A program made the translations under genes and the position numbers. From Collinsella phocaeensis (GTDB lineage: Bacteria; Actinomycetota; Coriobacteriia; Coriobacteriales; Coriobacteriaceae): a stretch of DNA of 64,000 nucleotides. Each line of letters opens with the position of its first letter. Position 1 is the first letter of the stretch. This document shows positions 26,992-35,472 of the stretch, in pieces. The notes under the pieces are model-generated. The model was not told the DNA's origin and did not search any database. It saw only the letters and a list, made by a program, of their open reading frames with translations. The DNA lies in assembly GCF_900119895.1 (NCBI RefSeq), contig NZ_FQLR01000004.1:434001-498000 (forward strand), written 5' to 3'.

Positions 26992-27846
26992 TTAAGCCAG
27001 GATACCGGCCATGCTGCCCAGCACGCCCACGATCATGACGGCGAACATGAGTGGCACGGGGTTGACCTTCTTCTTGTCGATGAGCCAGAAGCACAGCAGC
27101 GTGAGCGCGAGCGGAAGCATGCTCGGCATCATGCCGTCGAGCGTCTCCTGCAGCGAGACCACGGTCTCGCCGGCGGAGTAGGACAGGGCGAGGTTCATGG
27201 CCACGAGGTTGGAGACGAAGCCGCCGATGACCACGCACGCCGCGATGGAAGCGTACTTGGTGAGCTTTTGGAGTAGTCCGCTGCTCTGGATCTTGGCCAC
27301 GAGACTCACGCCCTGCTTGTAGCCGTACATGATGCCCAGGTAGCGCAGCGCCTGGCCCACGCCGGCCATGACGAGTACGAAGAGGATGGCGCCCATCGGG
27401 CTCGTGTAGCCGCTCGCCGTGATGAGCGAGACGGCGAGGCCCGCCATGATCGGGCGAAGGGTGCCGTGGTAGAGCGAGTCGCCGATGCCCGCGAAGGGTC
27501 CCATGAGCGCCGACTTGATGGCGCCGATGGAGGCAGGGTCGATGTCGTGCTTCAGGGCGTGCTCCTCTTCCATGGCGGCAGTGATACCGAGGATGAGGTG
27601 CGAGAGGCGCGCCTCGGTGAGGAAGAGCTCGGTGTGGCGGCGGTAGGCCTCGACCTTCTCCTCCTCGTTGTCGTAGACCTTCTCGATGACGGGGATCAGG
27701 GAGAAGACGGTGCCCGGGGCCTCCTGTTTCTCGTAGTTGAAGCCGGAGACGAAGGCCTGCGAGTAAATGTAGAGCTTCAAAAGGTCGCGCTTGCTCAGCC
27801 GATGCAGGGTGTCGGGGGATTGAGCGGCGTTAGCGGTCTCAGACAT
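26992..27846 (-). CDS. PTS mannose-family EIID component
   Basis: The 284-residue membrane component begins with a hydrophilic segment, then LSKRDLLKLYIYSQAFVSGF. It has the family block LILGITAAMEEEHALKHDID followed by SALMGPFAGIGDSLYHGTLR, and several helices near the C terminus (SMLPLALTLLCFWLIDKKK). With IIC it forms the translocation channel for the sugar. It lies between IIC and the second amidohydrolase gene and reads in the same direction. Confidence 0.94.
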   Translation of the reverse strand: MSETANAAQSPDTLHRLSKRDLLKLYIYSQAFVSGFNYEKQEAPGTVFSLIPVIEKVYDNEEEKVEAYRRHTELFLTEARLSHLILGITAAMEEEHALKHDIDPASIGAIKSALMGPFAGIGDSLYHGTLRPIMAGLAVSLITASGYTSPMGAILFVLVMAGVGQALRYLGIMYGYKQGVSLVAKIQSSGLLQKLTKYASIAACVVIGGFVSNLVAMNLALSYSAGETVVSLQETLDGMMPSMLPLALTLLCFWLIDKKKVNPVPLMFAVMIVGVLGSMAGILA

Positions 27847-27892
27847 GGGTATGCCCTTCTTTCGGAGATTCCTTTGGAGTGCGTGCTATGGG

Positions 27893-28654
27893 TCAGCTCA
27901 GGGCCGCCTGCTCCTCGCGATCACGGTCGGCGTAGAAGGCGGCGGCAACGCAGATGACGGCGAGCATGGTGATGCCGATGTTGCCGATACCCAGGTAGCT
28001 GGCGAAGAAGAAGCCGATCAGGAAGAAGTACCACATCTTGGAGAAGTTGATCGATTTCATCAGCAAGGAAAGACCCACGGCGCCAATCATGTTACCGCCG
28101 ACGGCGAGGCCCGTTATAATCGATTGGGGGATCGCGTTGATAATGCCCTGCACCAGATCCGCTCCGAAGTAGACTGCCAAGAACACCGGGAGAGCGAAGA
28201 GGACAAGGTTGAACACGTTCGGGAGCACGAGGCAGTTCATCGTGATCCCCTTGAGGTCATGACGTTCGACGGCGGCTTCGAGGCGGTGCCCCGTCCAGAC
28301 GCATAAAACCATATTGCGGAAGTACATGCCCATCTGGGCGATGACGGCGAGCGGGAGCGCCGTGGCGAGTGCGACCTCGGTGGAGTTCGCGATGCAGGCG
28401 AAGGCCGTCGCGATGATGGTGGAGAAGGTCTCCTCGGGAGGCAGCGCGGTGCCCACGAAGACCTGTCCCAGGAACATGAGCTCGACGATGCAGCCCACCT
28501 GCAGGCCGATTTCAAAGTTGCCCATGATGAGGCCCACGATCGGGCCGATCACCACGGGGCGGTAGGTGAAGAGCTGGGTGCAGTACTTGTCGAAGAACAT
28601 AAGCCAGGTGACGAGTGTCAGCACCAGCGACTGAACGAGCAGTCCGGAATCCAT
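27893..28654 (-). CDS. PTS mannose-family EIIC component
   Basis: A 253-residue integral membrane protein with about seven or eight helices. Characteristic segments are FTYRPVVIGPIVGLIMGNF and CIVELMFLGQVFVGTALPPE near the N terminus, and GLAVGGNMIGAVGLSLLMKS further on. It recognises and carries the sugar together with IID. The gene is 12 bases after the IIB stop and 46 bases ahead of IID. Confidence 0.93.
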   Translation of the reverse strand: MDSGLLVQSLVLTLVTWLMFFDKYCTQLFTYRPVVIGPIVGLIMGNFEIGLQVGCIVELMFLGQVFVGTALPPEETFSTIIATAFACIANSTEVALATALPLAVIAQMGMYFRNMVLCVWTGHRLEAAVERHDLKGITMNCLVLPNVFNLVLFALPVFLAVYFGADLVQGIINAIPQSIITGLAVGGNMIGAVGLSLLMKSINFSKMWYFFLIGFFFASYLGIGNIGITMLAVICVAAAFYADRDREEQAALS

Positions 28655-28666
28655 GATTTCCCCTTC

Positions 28667-29161
28667 CTAGAGCGAGTTTTTCTTCAGCAACTCATCGACG
28701 TCGATGGGCTTGTCTGCCGGAACGGCGCGGATCTCGAGTTCGATTCCCCCTTCCATCAGCTTTCGCAGATACGACACGTCGTCCGGTTCCACGTAGACGA
28801 AGGCCAGCAGGCGCTTGCGTCCTACTTCGGAACGAGAGTTGGAGATGTTGCCCACGTTGATGCTCTTCGGGCAGAAGCCGTGCTGGACGAGCTCGTAGGC
28901 TGATTTGGGATTGCGAACGATGAGCAGCGCGTTTTGGTCGCTTTCGTCCGTGGAGAGCAGCTTGGCGGCGTCTGCAATCGTGAGGATATCGAGGGTGATG
29001 CCGCCCGGAACGGTGAGCTTGAGCAGCATCTGCTGCGTGGGATCGGCGGCCGCGCGGTCGTCGGCGACGATGATCTTCTTGGCCGCGGAGTCCGCGATCC
29101 ACTGAGTGACGATCTGGCCGTGAATGAGGCGGTCATCGATGCGGAAGTTGGTGACGTTCAT
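28667..29161 (-). CDS. PTS mannose-family EIIB component
   Basis: The 164-residue cytoplasmic protein starts MNVTNFRIDDRLIHGQIVTQ, where His14 is the phosphorylated residue of the family. KIIVADDRAAADPTQQMLLK and ILTIADAAKLLSTDESDQNA follow, with the LMEGGIELEIRAVPADKPI tail. It takes phosphate from IIA and gives it to the incoming sugar. The start at 29161 is fixed by GGAAAGGAG just upstream; a longer frame reaching 29446 overlaps the preceding gene without family support. Confidence 0.94.
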   Translation of the reverse strand: MNVTNFRIDDRLIHGQIVTQWIADSAAKKIIVADDRAAADPTQQMLLKLTVPGGITLDILTIADAAKLLSTDESDQNALLIVRNPKSAYELVQHGFCPKSINVGNISNSRSEVGRKRLLAFVYVEPDDVSYLRKLMEGGIELEIRAVPADKPIDVDELLKKNSL

Positions 29162-29175
29162 GGGTTTCTCCTTTC

Positions 29176-29913
29176 CTATGCGGCGGCGCCGTTCCAGATG
29201 CGCTCCGCGTTGCTGTGCAGGACATCTTCGAGCTGCCGGTCGGATAGGCCCAGCTCGAAGATCTTGTCCACCTCGATATTGGTGGGCTTGTAGGGCCAGT
29301 CGGTGCCGAAGAGCACGCGTTCGCTGCCGAGGGTTCGGACCGCCTCGCGCAGGATGTCCATCTCCTCGTTGGCGCTCGTCTCGACTGAGAAATTGGGGAT
29401 GTCGCGAATGAGCTCGATGCAGGTGGTGCCGAACTCGCGTCCGCATGCGTGCGTGAATACGAAGTCGGTTTCGGGGTGCTTTCGGGCGAAGCGGGTCCAG
29501 ATATACGGGGTGCAGAGCGGTGACGCGCCGCCGTGTATCTGTATGTGGACGCCGTAGTGCGCAATCGCGTCGACGACGCTTTCGAGCTGCGGGCAGTTCT
29601 CGACGCTGTAGCCGTGCTTCCAGCTCATGAACTTGACGCCCCGCATGCCCAGGTCGCCGAGCGTGCGGTCGATCTCGTCGAATGCGCCGGGGTCTTTGGG
29701 GTCGATGTCGGCGTAGCCCACGACGAAATCGGGGAATTCGCGCATGGCCGCTGCGACGACGTCGTTGTTCTCGCGCATGCTGTTCTGCGAGAGCGAAACG
29801 ATGCCCACGCGTTCGATGCCGTAGGCACCGAGTTGCTCGACCATCTGCGCGGCGCTGTTGTCGTCACCGCTGCGCGTCTTGCCGAGGTGGGAATGGAAGT
29901 CGTATTTCTTCAC
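29176..29913 (-). CDS. Amidohydrolase family 2 (metal-dependent TIM barrel)
   Basis: The 245-residue protein begins MKKYDFHSHLGKTRSGDD, with the metal-binding H-x-H. It continues with GVKFMSWKHGYSVENCPQLE, holding a probable Lys ligand, and GVHIQIHGGASPLCTPYIW. DFVFTHACGREFGTTCIELI follows, and then RVLFGTDWPYKPTNIEVDK with the canonical Asp. All expected ligands of the superfamily are present, unlike the paralog at 26247. It directly follows the regulator gene (adjacent stop and start) and precedes IIB. Substrate unknown; a phosphorylated lactone or N-acyl sugar would fit the operon. Confidence 0.88.
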   Translation of the reverse strand: MKKYDFHSHLGKTRSGDDNSAAQMVEQLGAYGIERVGIVSLSQNSMRENNDVVAAAMREFPDFVVGYADIDPKDPGAFDEIDRTLGDLGMRGVKFMSWKHGYSVENCPQLESVVDAIAHYGVHIQIHGGASPLCTPYIWTRFARKHPETDFVFTHACGREFGTTCIELIRDIPNFSVETSANEEMDILREAVRTLGSERVLFGTDWPYKPTNIEVDKIFELGLSDRQLEDVLHSNAERIWNGAAA

Positions 29914-30668
29914 CTATTTACCTCCCGTTACGTTCACGATGTGGACGGAGTACTTGTACTGGTCGCCGCGGTAGGAGTTCTCGGAGAACTCTACGGGCCT
30001 CATGCGCGCATCGTAGGTGACGCGCTCTTTGTAGACCACGGCGCACGACTGCTCGTCGATGAAGAGGTAGCGACGCAGCTCGCTTGACGCCAGGCGTGCC
30101 TCCACGGTCTCGTCGGCGCTGCCGAGCACGATCCCCTTTTCTTCGAGGAAGGAATAGAGGCTCGTGTCCTCTCCGAAATCTTCCTGCGTCACTTCAAAGC
30201 CCAGGTCGGCACGGATATATGATTTGTGCAGGGCAACGATGCGGCCGTTGAGGAGGCGCAAGCGAATGAGGGCGAAGACCTCGTCGCTCGCGAGGATGTC
30301 GAGCTTCTCGGCGACGTGCACGCCGGCGAGGACGCGCTCAAGGCCAGGATGATGGAACTCGGGCGGTCGCCGCGCGACAGGGTGTCACCCGAGAAGGAGT
30401 TGAATACCGTGAGCGGACGCTCGAGCCGCATGCGGAGCACGAGGCTGCCCTTACCCTTGCGCTTCTCGATATAGCCGTCGTTCTCCAGATCCGCCAGGGC
30501 GCGGCGGATGGTGATGCGGGAGACGCCGAACTCCTGGATCATGTCGCTCTCGCTAGGCAGAATGCTGCCCACTGCATAGACGCCATCTATGATGCGCTCC
30601 TTGAGGACGCTGTAGAGCTGGTAGTAAAGCGGTGCTTCGGATGCCTTGGTGATGGGGCTGCCCTCCAT
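29914..30668 (-). pseudogene. GntR/UTRA-family regulator of the PTS operon, frameshifted
   Basis: The N-terminal 110 or so residues form a GntR winged helix: PLYYQLYSVLKERIIDGVYA, ILPSESDMIQEFGVSRITIR and RALADLENDGYIEKRKGKGS. The C-terminal UTRA ligand domain (AEKLDILASDEVFALIRLRL to EFSENSYRGDQYKYSVHIV) continues in a different frame. The switch lies near 30340, where RPSSIIL should lead into ERVLAGVHVAEKL; one missing base would restore the join. Either the regulator is inactive or a sequencing error is present. As first gene of the operon it would be a sugar-phosphate-responsive repressor of the operon and perhaps of the divergent transporter. Confidence 0.85.
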
Positions 30669-30765
30669 GCCTGTCCTCCTTGTTCTTCTCGTCTCAGCTT
30701 GTTATGACATATTTATAAATCTTACTCCACCTATTATAATATCATTCAGTCGGCGAAAGGATGAT
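30669..30765. promoter_or_regulatory. Divergent promoter region of the PTS operon and the MFS gene
   Basis: The 97 bases between divergent genes are AT-rich. A perfect TATAAT lies at 30735-30740 for the plus strand, without a good -35. The AT-rich segment GTTATGACATATTTATAAAT at 30701-30720 is a candidate GntR/UTRA operator. Confidence 0.5.
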
Positions 30766-31935
30766 ATGAGCCAGTCAGCGTTTCTTGTGGCGGTCGTGAG
30801 CCTTCAGAACCTCGGGTTCAACCTCGTGCATCCCGTCACCCCCGCATTTATCGCCGCGACGGGTATGCAGGATTGGATTTTCGGCGTCTCGTACGCGGCG
30901 ATGGCACTCACGAGCTTCCTCTTCTCGAAGGGGGCGGGGGAGCTCTGCATGCGCTTCGAGAGCCGCTACGTCTTTGCCGTGGGGTGTATGGGCTATGCCG
31001 CCGCGCAGCTCATGTTCCTTGCTTCCACGAGCGAGGTCCAGGTTATTGCCTGGAGGCTGTTCAGCGGGTTTTTCGTTGCCATGATCAACGTATCTTCGCT
31101 GGTTTATCTTGTACGCATGTCTGCCGGCGACAAGCGGGCGCGTAGCCTGATTCATCTTGCGACCGCCACGGCGGTGACCACGGCCCTCGGTTATACGGTT
31201 GGCGGCATCGTCGGCAACGAGAGCTATGCGCGCGCGTTTCTCGCTCAGTTCGCAGCGCTCGCCGTGGCGGGCCTGTTGTTGGCTCTGTTGGGGGGAGACT
31301 GCGGGACGGAGCGCGTGGGTATACGGAGACTTTTGCGCGACGGCAATCCGCTGCGCTTGGGTTCGGCGGATTTCCGGGTGCGGCGGCGCATTGTCGCGTA
31401 TCTCGCCGTGGTGCTGATTTCCATGAGCGCGCTGACTGTCTACGAGCAATCGCTTAACTACTACCTCAAGGACATCCTTGATTTCTCGCCGGCGGATATC
31501 GGTTGCCTTAAAGGCGCGATCGGCGCGGTGACGCTCGTCTCCAACCAGGTGTTCGCGCTTCGGCTCATGCGCCGAGCTCGGTTGCTTCGCCACATCGGCG
31601 TGGTGTTCGCCCTGGCTTCCTTCGTGAACCTGCTGTTCGCGGCAGTCGGGGGCGGCCCTGCGTTCACGGCGCTCAATCTTGTGTTCACCGTGTTCAACGC
31701 TATGCATCTGCCCATGGTCCAAGAGCTCGTGACGTCTGCCGATGAGGCTCATCAGGATGAGCTGGTTAGTCTTTATAACGAGATGCGCTCGGTGGGTTGG
31801 GTCGTGGGCGGCCTCGTCGCAGGCCTTGCGTACGCAGTGTGGCCGCCGTTGCCCTTTGCGATTACGGTCGTGCTGTTCGCAGGCCTTGCGGGGCTTTGCC
31901 TCTATGGGGACCGGCTACAGCGAGTGTACCAATAG
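30766..31935 (+). CDS. Major facilitator superfamily transporter
   Basis: A 389-residue protein with about twelve predicted membrane helices. Typical features are the N-terminal helix MSQSAFLVAVVSLQNLGFN, the segment FLFSKGAGELCMRFESRYV in the position of the MFS loop 2-3, and the central basic loop around residues 180-210 (RRLLRDGNPLRLG). The start at 30766 is chosen because GGCGAAAGGA precedes it and the longer frame reaches into the promoter region. Divergent transcription from the PTS operon suggests it exports or imports a related compound, such as a non-phosphorylated product. The substrate is unknown. Confidence 0.85.
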   Translation: MSQSAFLVAVVSLQNLGFNLVHPVTPAFIAATGMQDWIFGVSYAAMALTSFLFSKGAGELCMRFESRYVFAVGCMGYAAAQLMFLASTSEVQVIAWRLFSGFFVAMINVSSLVYLVRMSAGDKRARSLIHLATATAVTTALGYTVGGIVGNESYARAFLAQFAALAVAGLLLALLGGDCGTERVGIRRLLRDGNPLRLGSADFRVRRRIVAYLAVVLISMSALTVYEQSLNYYLKDILDFSPADIGCLKGAIGAVTLVSNQVFALRLMRRARLLRHIGVVFALASFVNLLFAAVGGGPAFTALNLVFTVFNAMHLPMVQELVTSADEAHQDELVSLYNEMRSVGWVVGGLVAGLAYAVWPPLPFAITVVLFAGLAGLCLYGDRLQRVYQ

Positions 31936-32087
31936 GGGGTGGGGCGCACCGTAACCGGAAGCCCGGCCGCCCCGTCCCTTCACCCATCGTCCGCTCCGCT
32001 AAGATTGAAGGCATATCGCGCCCGTCGCGGCTGTCGGCCCCCGGCGGCATTTCGGCTTCGGGCGCACGCCGACCGAAAGGACCCCTC

Positions 32088-32597
32088 ATGCCGCGCATCG
32101 CACAGAAGGTCCTCGCCACAGCCGTTCTCGTTGCCGCATGTATGCTGGCAGGATGCTCGGGCGGCATGCCCGAGCTCGACCATGCCGCCAAGGTGGGAAG
32201 CATGACGGCCATGGTTCCGAGCTCCTATGCGGAGGACGCCATCGAGGACGACGCCACCTACACCGACCCGCACGACCCGGAACGCTATATCTCGATCGTC
32301 TTCGACGGCGACTCCGACGAGTCCGTCGAGCAGATCGAGGAGCGCGAGCTGTTCCTGTGGTCCTTCGAGTTTGATGGGGGCGACGGTGAGCTCGAGCCGG
32401 ACGTGATCGATTTCGGCGAGCTCGACGGCCGCGAGTACGAGGCGGTCCGGGCCACGTGCGACGACGAGCCCGCGGCGATCGGCGACGAGACCCTGCGCTT
32501 CGTCTTCATCTCCGCCCCTGAGGGGGTCTACACGGTGACGATCGTGGACGACGACGTGGACATCGCCGATTTCATTGGGGCGCTTTCCTTCGAGTAG
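32088..32597 (+). CDS. Secreted lipoprotein of unknown function
   Basis: The 169-residue product has a type II signal peptide, KVLATAVLVAACMLAGCSGG, with a lipobox LAGC whose Cys is at residue 23. The mature part is very acidic and rich in Asp and Glu, with a predicted alternating strand pattern (YISIVFDGDSDESVEQIEER, REYEAVRATCDDEPAAIG, GVYTVTIVDDDVDIADFIG). No family is recognised. GACCGAAAGGA stands before the ATG at 32088. The gene is alone between the MFS gene and a broken transporter gene on the other strand. Confidence 0.8.
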   Translation: MPRIAQKVLATAVLVAACMLAGCSGGMPELDHAAKVGSMTAMVPSSYAEDAIEDDATYTDPHDPERYISIVFDGDSDESVEQIEERELFLWSFEFDGGDGELEPDVIDFGELDGREYEAVRATCDDEPAAIGDETLRFVFISAPEGVYTVTIVDDDVDIADFIGALSFE

Positions 32598-32664
32598 ATA
32601 CGTGCACGGGGTCGCTTCGGCGCGCGGGCGAATGCTCTCTCGCCGCCGTGCTCGCTGACGGCGC

Positions 32665-34266
32665 CTACCGCGTGAGGTAGCGTTCGACCGTCTCGCGCCC
32701 GAAGCCGCTGATGCGGTAGGAGGTCTCCAGTTCACCGCGCTCGCCGATGCGGTGTCCCGCCTCATCGAGCAGGCCGTTTTCCCGGGCCGTGGCGAGTGCC
32801 TCCTCCATGCCGCGTGGGGCCAGCTGCCTGCGGCCCGCGTACACGTTCGAGAGAGCCGCCGCCACGTCGCGCGCGGCGTGGTCCGCGCCGTCCATGAAGT
32901 GCAGCATGATCGCGTAGTACAGGGGGATGCGCCGCGCGCCCGACCGCCCGTCGGGCTCGGGGTGCGCGGGCATCGCGCCCGGGTGCTCGCCGTGCTGTTC
33001 TTTCTTGCCGCGCGATGCGTGTCTGCTCAGCGATGGGCCCTTGGCGCGCGTGTATCCTGCGCCGTCCGGCGCTCCGTCGTCCCCGGGTTGCGTACCGGTG
33101 TCCGCTTGTTCTGCCGTACGTGCGAATCTCTCGTCTGCGTCCGATTCCGGACGGGCTTTTGCCCCGTCTTCCGCCGCATCGGCCCGCTCGCGGGGCTTCG
33201 CGGCGATAACGAAGATCCCGGCGACCATGACGGCGGCTCCCGCCCATTGCGCGGCGGACAGCGGGGGATAGCTCGCGCTCATGCCGCCGATCCCCAGCAC
33301 TCTCATGATGATCCAGATGAAGATCGGTCCCCAGAAGGCATACGTGCTGTTGCACGCCATGCCGAGTGCCGTGCCGCACATCGAGTTGCCCTTGTACCAC
33401 AGCGCGTAGGCCGGCATCGCGAACAGGCCGGAGAGCGCGAAGATCCCGAGCACCGGACTGGCGAGCGCCGCCCCGAGCAGCTGCGGCGCCCCCGCGGGGT
33501 CCTGCGAGAGCGCCATGAGCGCGGGGAACACCACGGCGAGTCCGAGGGTCCCGGCGGCGACCTGTCGGATGACGATGCCGACGCGGTGGTCGATGAGCGT
33601 GGTGCCGAACCCGGCGACGCAGCCCTCGAACCCCCATCCGAAGGCCGCGAGCAGCGCGAACACGCAGGCGGTGAGGGCGTCTGGCCCCATGGAGGCAAAG
33701 CTCGCCCCGCCGATGATCGCGCCGGCCGCCAGACACACGGCGATGCCCGCCAGCGCATGGACCTCAAGGCGTTGGCGGAAGAGGATGCGTCCCAGGACTG
33801 TCCTGATCGTGCAGTTGAGGGCCGCGATAGGGATGATGACGCCGGGATTTCCGGCGGCCGCCGCGCCGTTGAGCGCGATGACGTAGCAGATGGTGGCAAA
33901 GGGGCCGCCGATGACGGCGCAAAGCGCCATCACGAGGCCGGGTCTGCTGCGCAAGGTCGCCCAGAGGTCGCCGAGCTGCCCCTCGCGGGCGCAGACCAGA
34001 AGCGCCCAGGCGCCGCTGAGCAGGTCGTTGAGCCCGGCGGCGAGCGCGGGGAGGGCGAACGTGACGGCGAAGGCGCCGAGCGCTGCCCGCCCGTCGCCCT
34101 ATGGCACCCCGGAGAGCTATGCGCCCCATACCCCCTGCGTCTGCGCGAGGGAGAGCAGCGCGGTGTACAGCCCGTAGCAGGCGCCCGACATCAGGGCGAA
34201 GGCGATGCCGCGCGCGGCGAAGCGTCGGCGGCGTCGGGAGATCGATGTTGCGAGGGCGGGATCCAT
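32665..34266 (-). pseudogene. DMT/EamA-type transporter with a C-terminal extra domain, broken by two amber codons
   Basis: The gene starts at 34266 (MDPALATSISRRRRRFAARG, then IAFALMSGACYGLYTALLSL). In-frame TAG codons at 34119-34117 and 34101-34099 interrupt it after QTQGVWGA and LSGVP. The same frame then continues through eight or more helices (FALPALAAGLNDLLSGAWAL, LVMALCAVIGGPFATICYVI, ALGMACNSTYAFWGPIFIWI). A charged linker of about 90 residues follows, and a small C-terminal domain ending GFGRETVERYLTR that looks like a winged helix. Without the stops it would be a 533-residue DMT transporter. A shorter product from a downstream start (MRSRPGLVMAL at 33954) could lack two helices. Confidence 0.75.
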
Positions 34267-34777
34267 GGCCGGCCTTTCTGATCTGCGCGGAATGCGCCCA
34301 CTGCCATGCGGGTGCCGCGGGATAACCATACCTCAGGCCGATGCGGGTCGGGACCTGCTGCAAAATACCGGATTTATGGGCCTCGATTTGGTCATCTAAA
34401 TAACAGACCCCTATTTTGGAGAGACGGTCCTGGGTAAATGGCCGCGAATCGGATCGCAGAATTTCTTGGGCCAAGAAATCCGTCATATTGCAGCAACGGG
34501 ATGACGGCGAGTGCGTGGAGTGACCGCGGTCGAGCGGGGGATGCCGGCGAGCGCGGCCTGCGCTCACCCAAGCCAGCGCGCGGGGCCGTGCCGCCTCGCT
34601 GGGCGCCGGAGCGTGGGCGCAGTCGACGGCAGGCGGGGTGCAATGTGTTTGAGATTCCGCTAAGGTCTGCTGCCTTCCGACTGGCACGGGTCTGCGTCCG
34701 TCGTGTGGAGGGTCCGTGCTCCCGGTGTGCGCCCGCGCCGCCATGGGTACCCTGACGACTTACCGAAAGGGGTCAGT
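34267..34777. other. Intergenic stretch with an inverted-repeat element
   Basis: No gene is seen in this 511-base gap between the broken transporter gene and the VanZ-family gene. Its AT-richer middle, 34356-34495, is an inverted-repeat element listed separately. The rest is GC-rich and contains the VanZ ribosome site CGAAAGGGG. Confidence 0.5.
34356..34495. repeat. Imperfect inverted-repeat (MITE-like) element
   Basis: The left arm TGCTGCAAAATACCGGATTT (34356-34375) and the complement of the right arm, TGCTGCAATATGACGGATTT (34476-34495), differ at three of 20 positions. Inside, ATTTCTTGG-G-CCAAGAAAT (34461-34479) is a 9-bp palindrome. The 140-base unit has much lower GC than its surroundings and no gene. 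A short non-autonomous element or structured RNA is likely. Confidence 0.55.
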
Positions 34778-35371
34778 ATGAAATCAGGAGCCGTCGCGCG
34801 CCGCATCGTGTTCGCCGTCGCCGTCTCGGCCGCCGTCGTGGGGGCAGTGGCGATCTTTCGCCTCACCGAGCAGGTCCCCGGCGCCACCTCGCACCTGTCC
34901 GCTCGCGCGCAGAGCATCATGACGGACCCGGCCGGCAATCTCGTTCTGGGTGGGACGAAGACGAGCGTCGCGGCGAACCTCGTCCTCGCCCTGCCCGAGG
35001 GCCTGCGCGGTCTTGCCGTGCAGGCGCTTGAGTTCGCCTCGATCCGAAAATGGGCGCATACGGTGCAGTTCTTCGCCTTGGGCGGAGTGGTGTGCGCGGC
35101 GCTCGCCGCCTGGTGGGGGCGTCCCCGCTCTCTGGCGGCGCGCTCGGCTATCGCGCTCGCCGTGTGCGCCTCCTGCTCGCTGTTCGACCAGACGCATAAG
35201 CTGTTCGTTCCCGGGCGCGAGTTCGATGCCGGCGACCTGCTGTTCGATGCCGCGGGCTACCTGACGGCATGGCTGCTGGTGTTCGGCGTCGCGGCCCTGG
35301 CGGGGCGCTTTTGCTCGATGTCCGCGGCGCGTCGCGCGGGCTCGGGGCCGATCGGCGCGCACGCGGCGTAG
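34778..35371 (+). CDS. VanZ-family membrane protein
   Basis: The 197-residue protein has four predicted helices. The first is VARRIVFAVAVSAAVVGAVA. It is followed by an outer loop with SHLSARAQSIMTDPAGNLVLGG, then KWAHTVQFFALGGVVCAALA, a family hallmark. DQTHKLFVPGREFDAGDLLF carries the conserved acidic block. VanZ-like proteins influence glycopeptide or lipopeptide tolerance in some cases, but most have no known role. The ATG at 34778 follows CGAAAGGGG. Confidence 0.85.
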   Translation: MKSGAVARRIVFAVAVSAAVVGAVAIFRLTEQVPGATSHLSARAQSIMTDPAGNLVLGGTKTSVAANLVLALPEGLRGLAVQALEFASIRKWAHTVQFFALGGVVCAALAAWWGRPRSLAARSAIALAVCASCSLFDQTHKLFVPGREFDAGDLLFDAAGYLTAWLLVFGVAALAGRFCSMSAARRAGSGPIGAHAA

Positions 35372-35472
35372 CTTCGGAGGGCAGGCGGATGCCCGGCAGT
35401 CGTTCGGGCACCGCGTCGCCGCGCGTGCGCCCTGCCGGCGGTCCCACCGCGTCGCGCGGGGCCGCCTTGCGC

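Noticed and set aside
32762-34744. Several long open frames overlapping the transporter pseudogene in other phases
   Set aside because: They are Arg/Pro-rich shadow frames of GC-rich DNA without any domain pattern or ribosome site.
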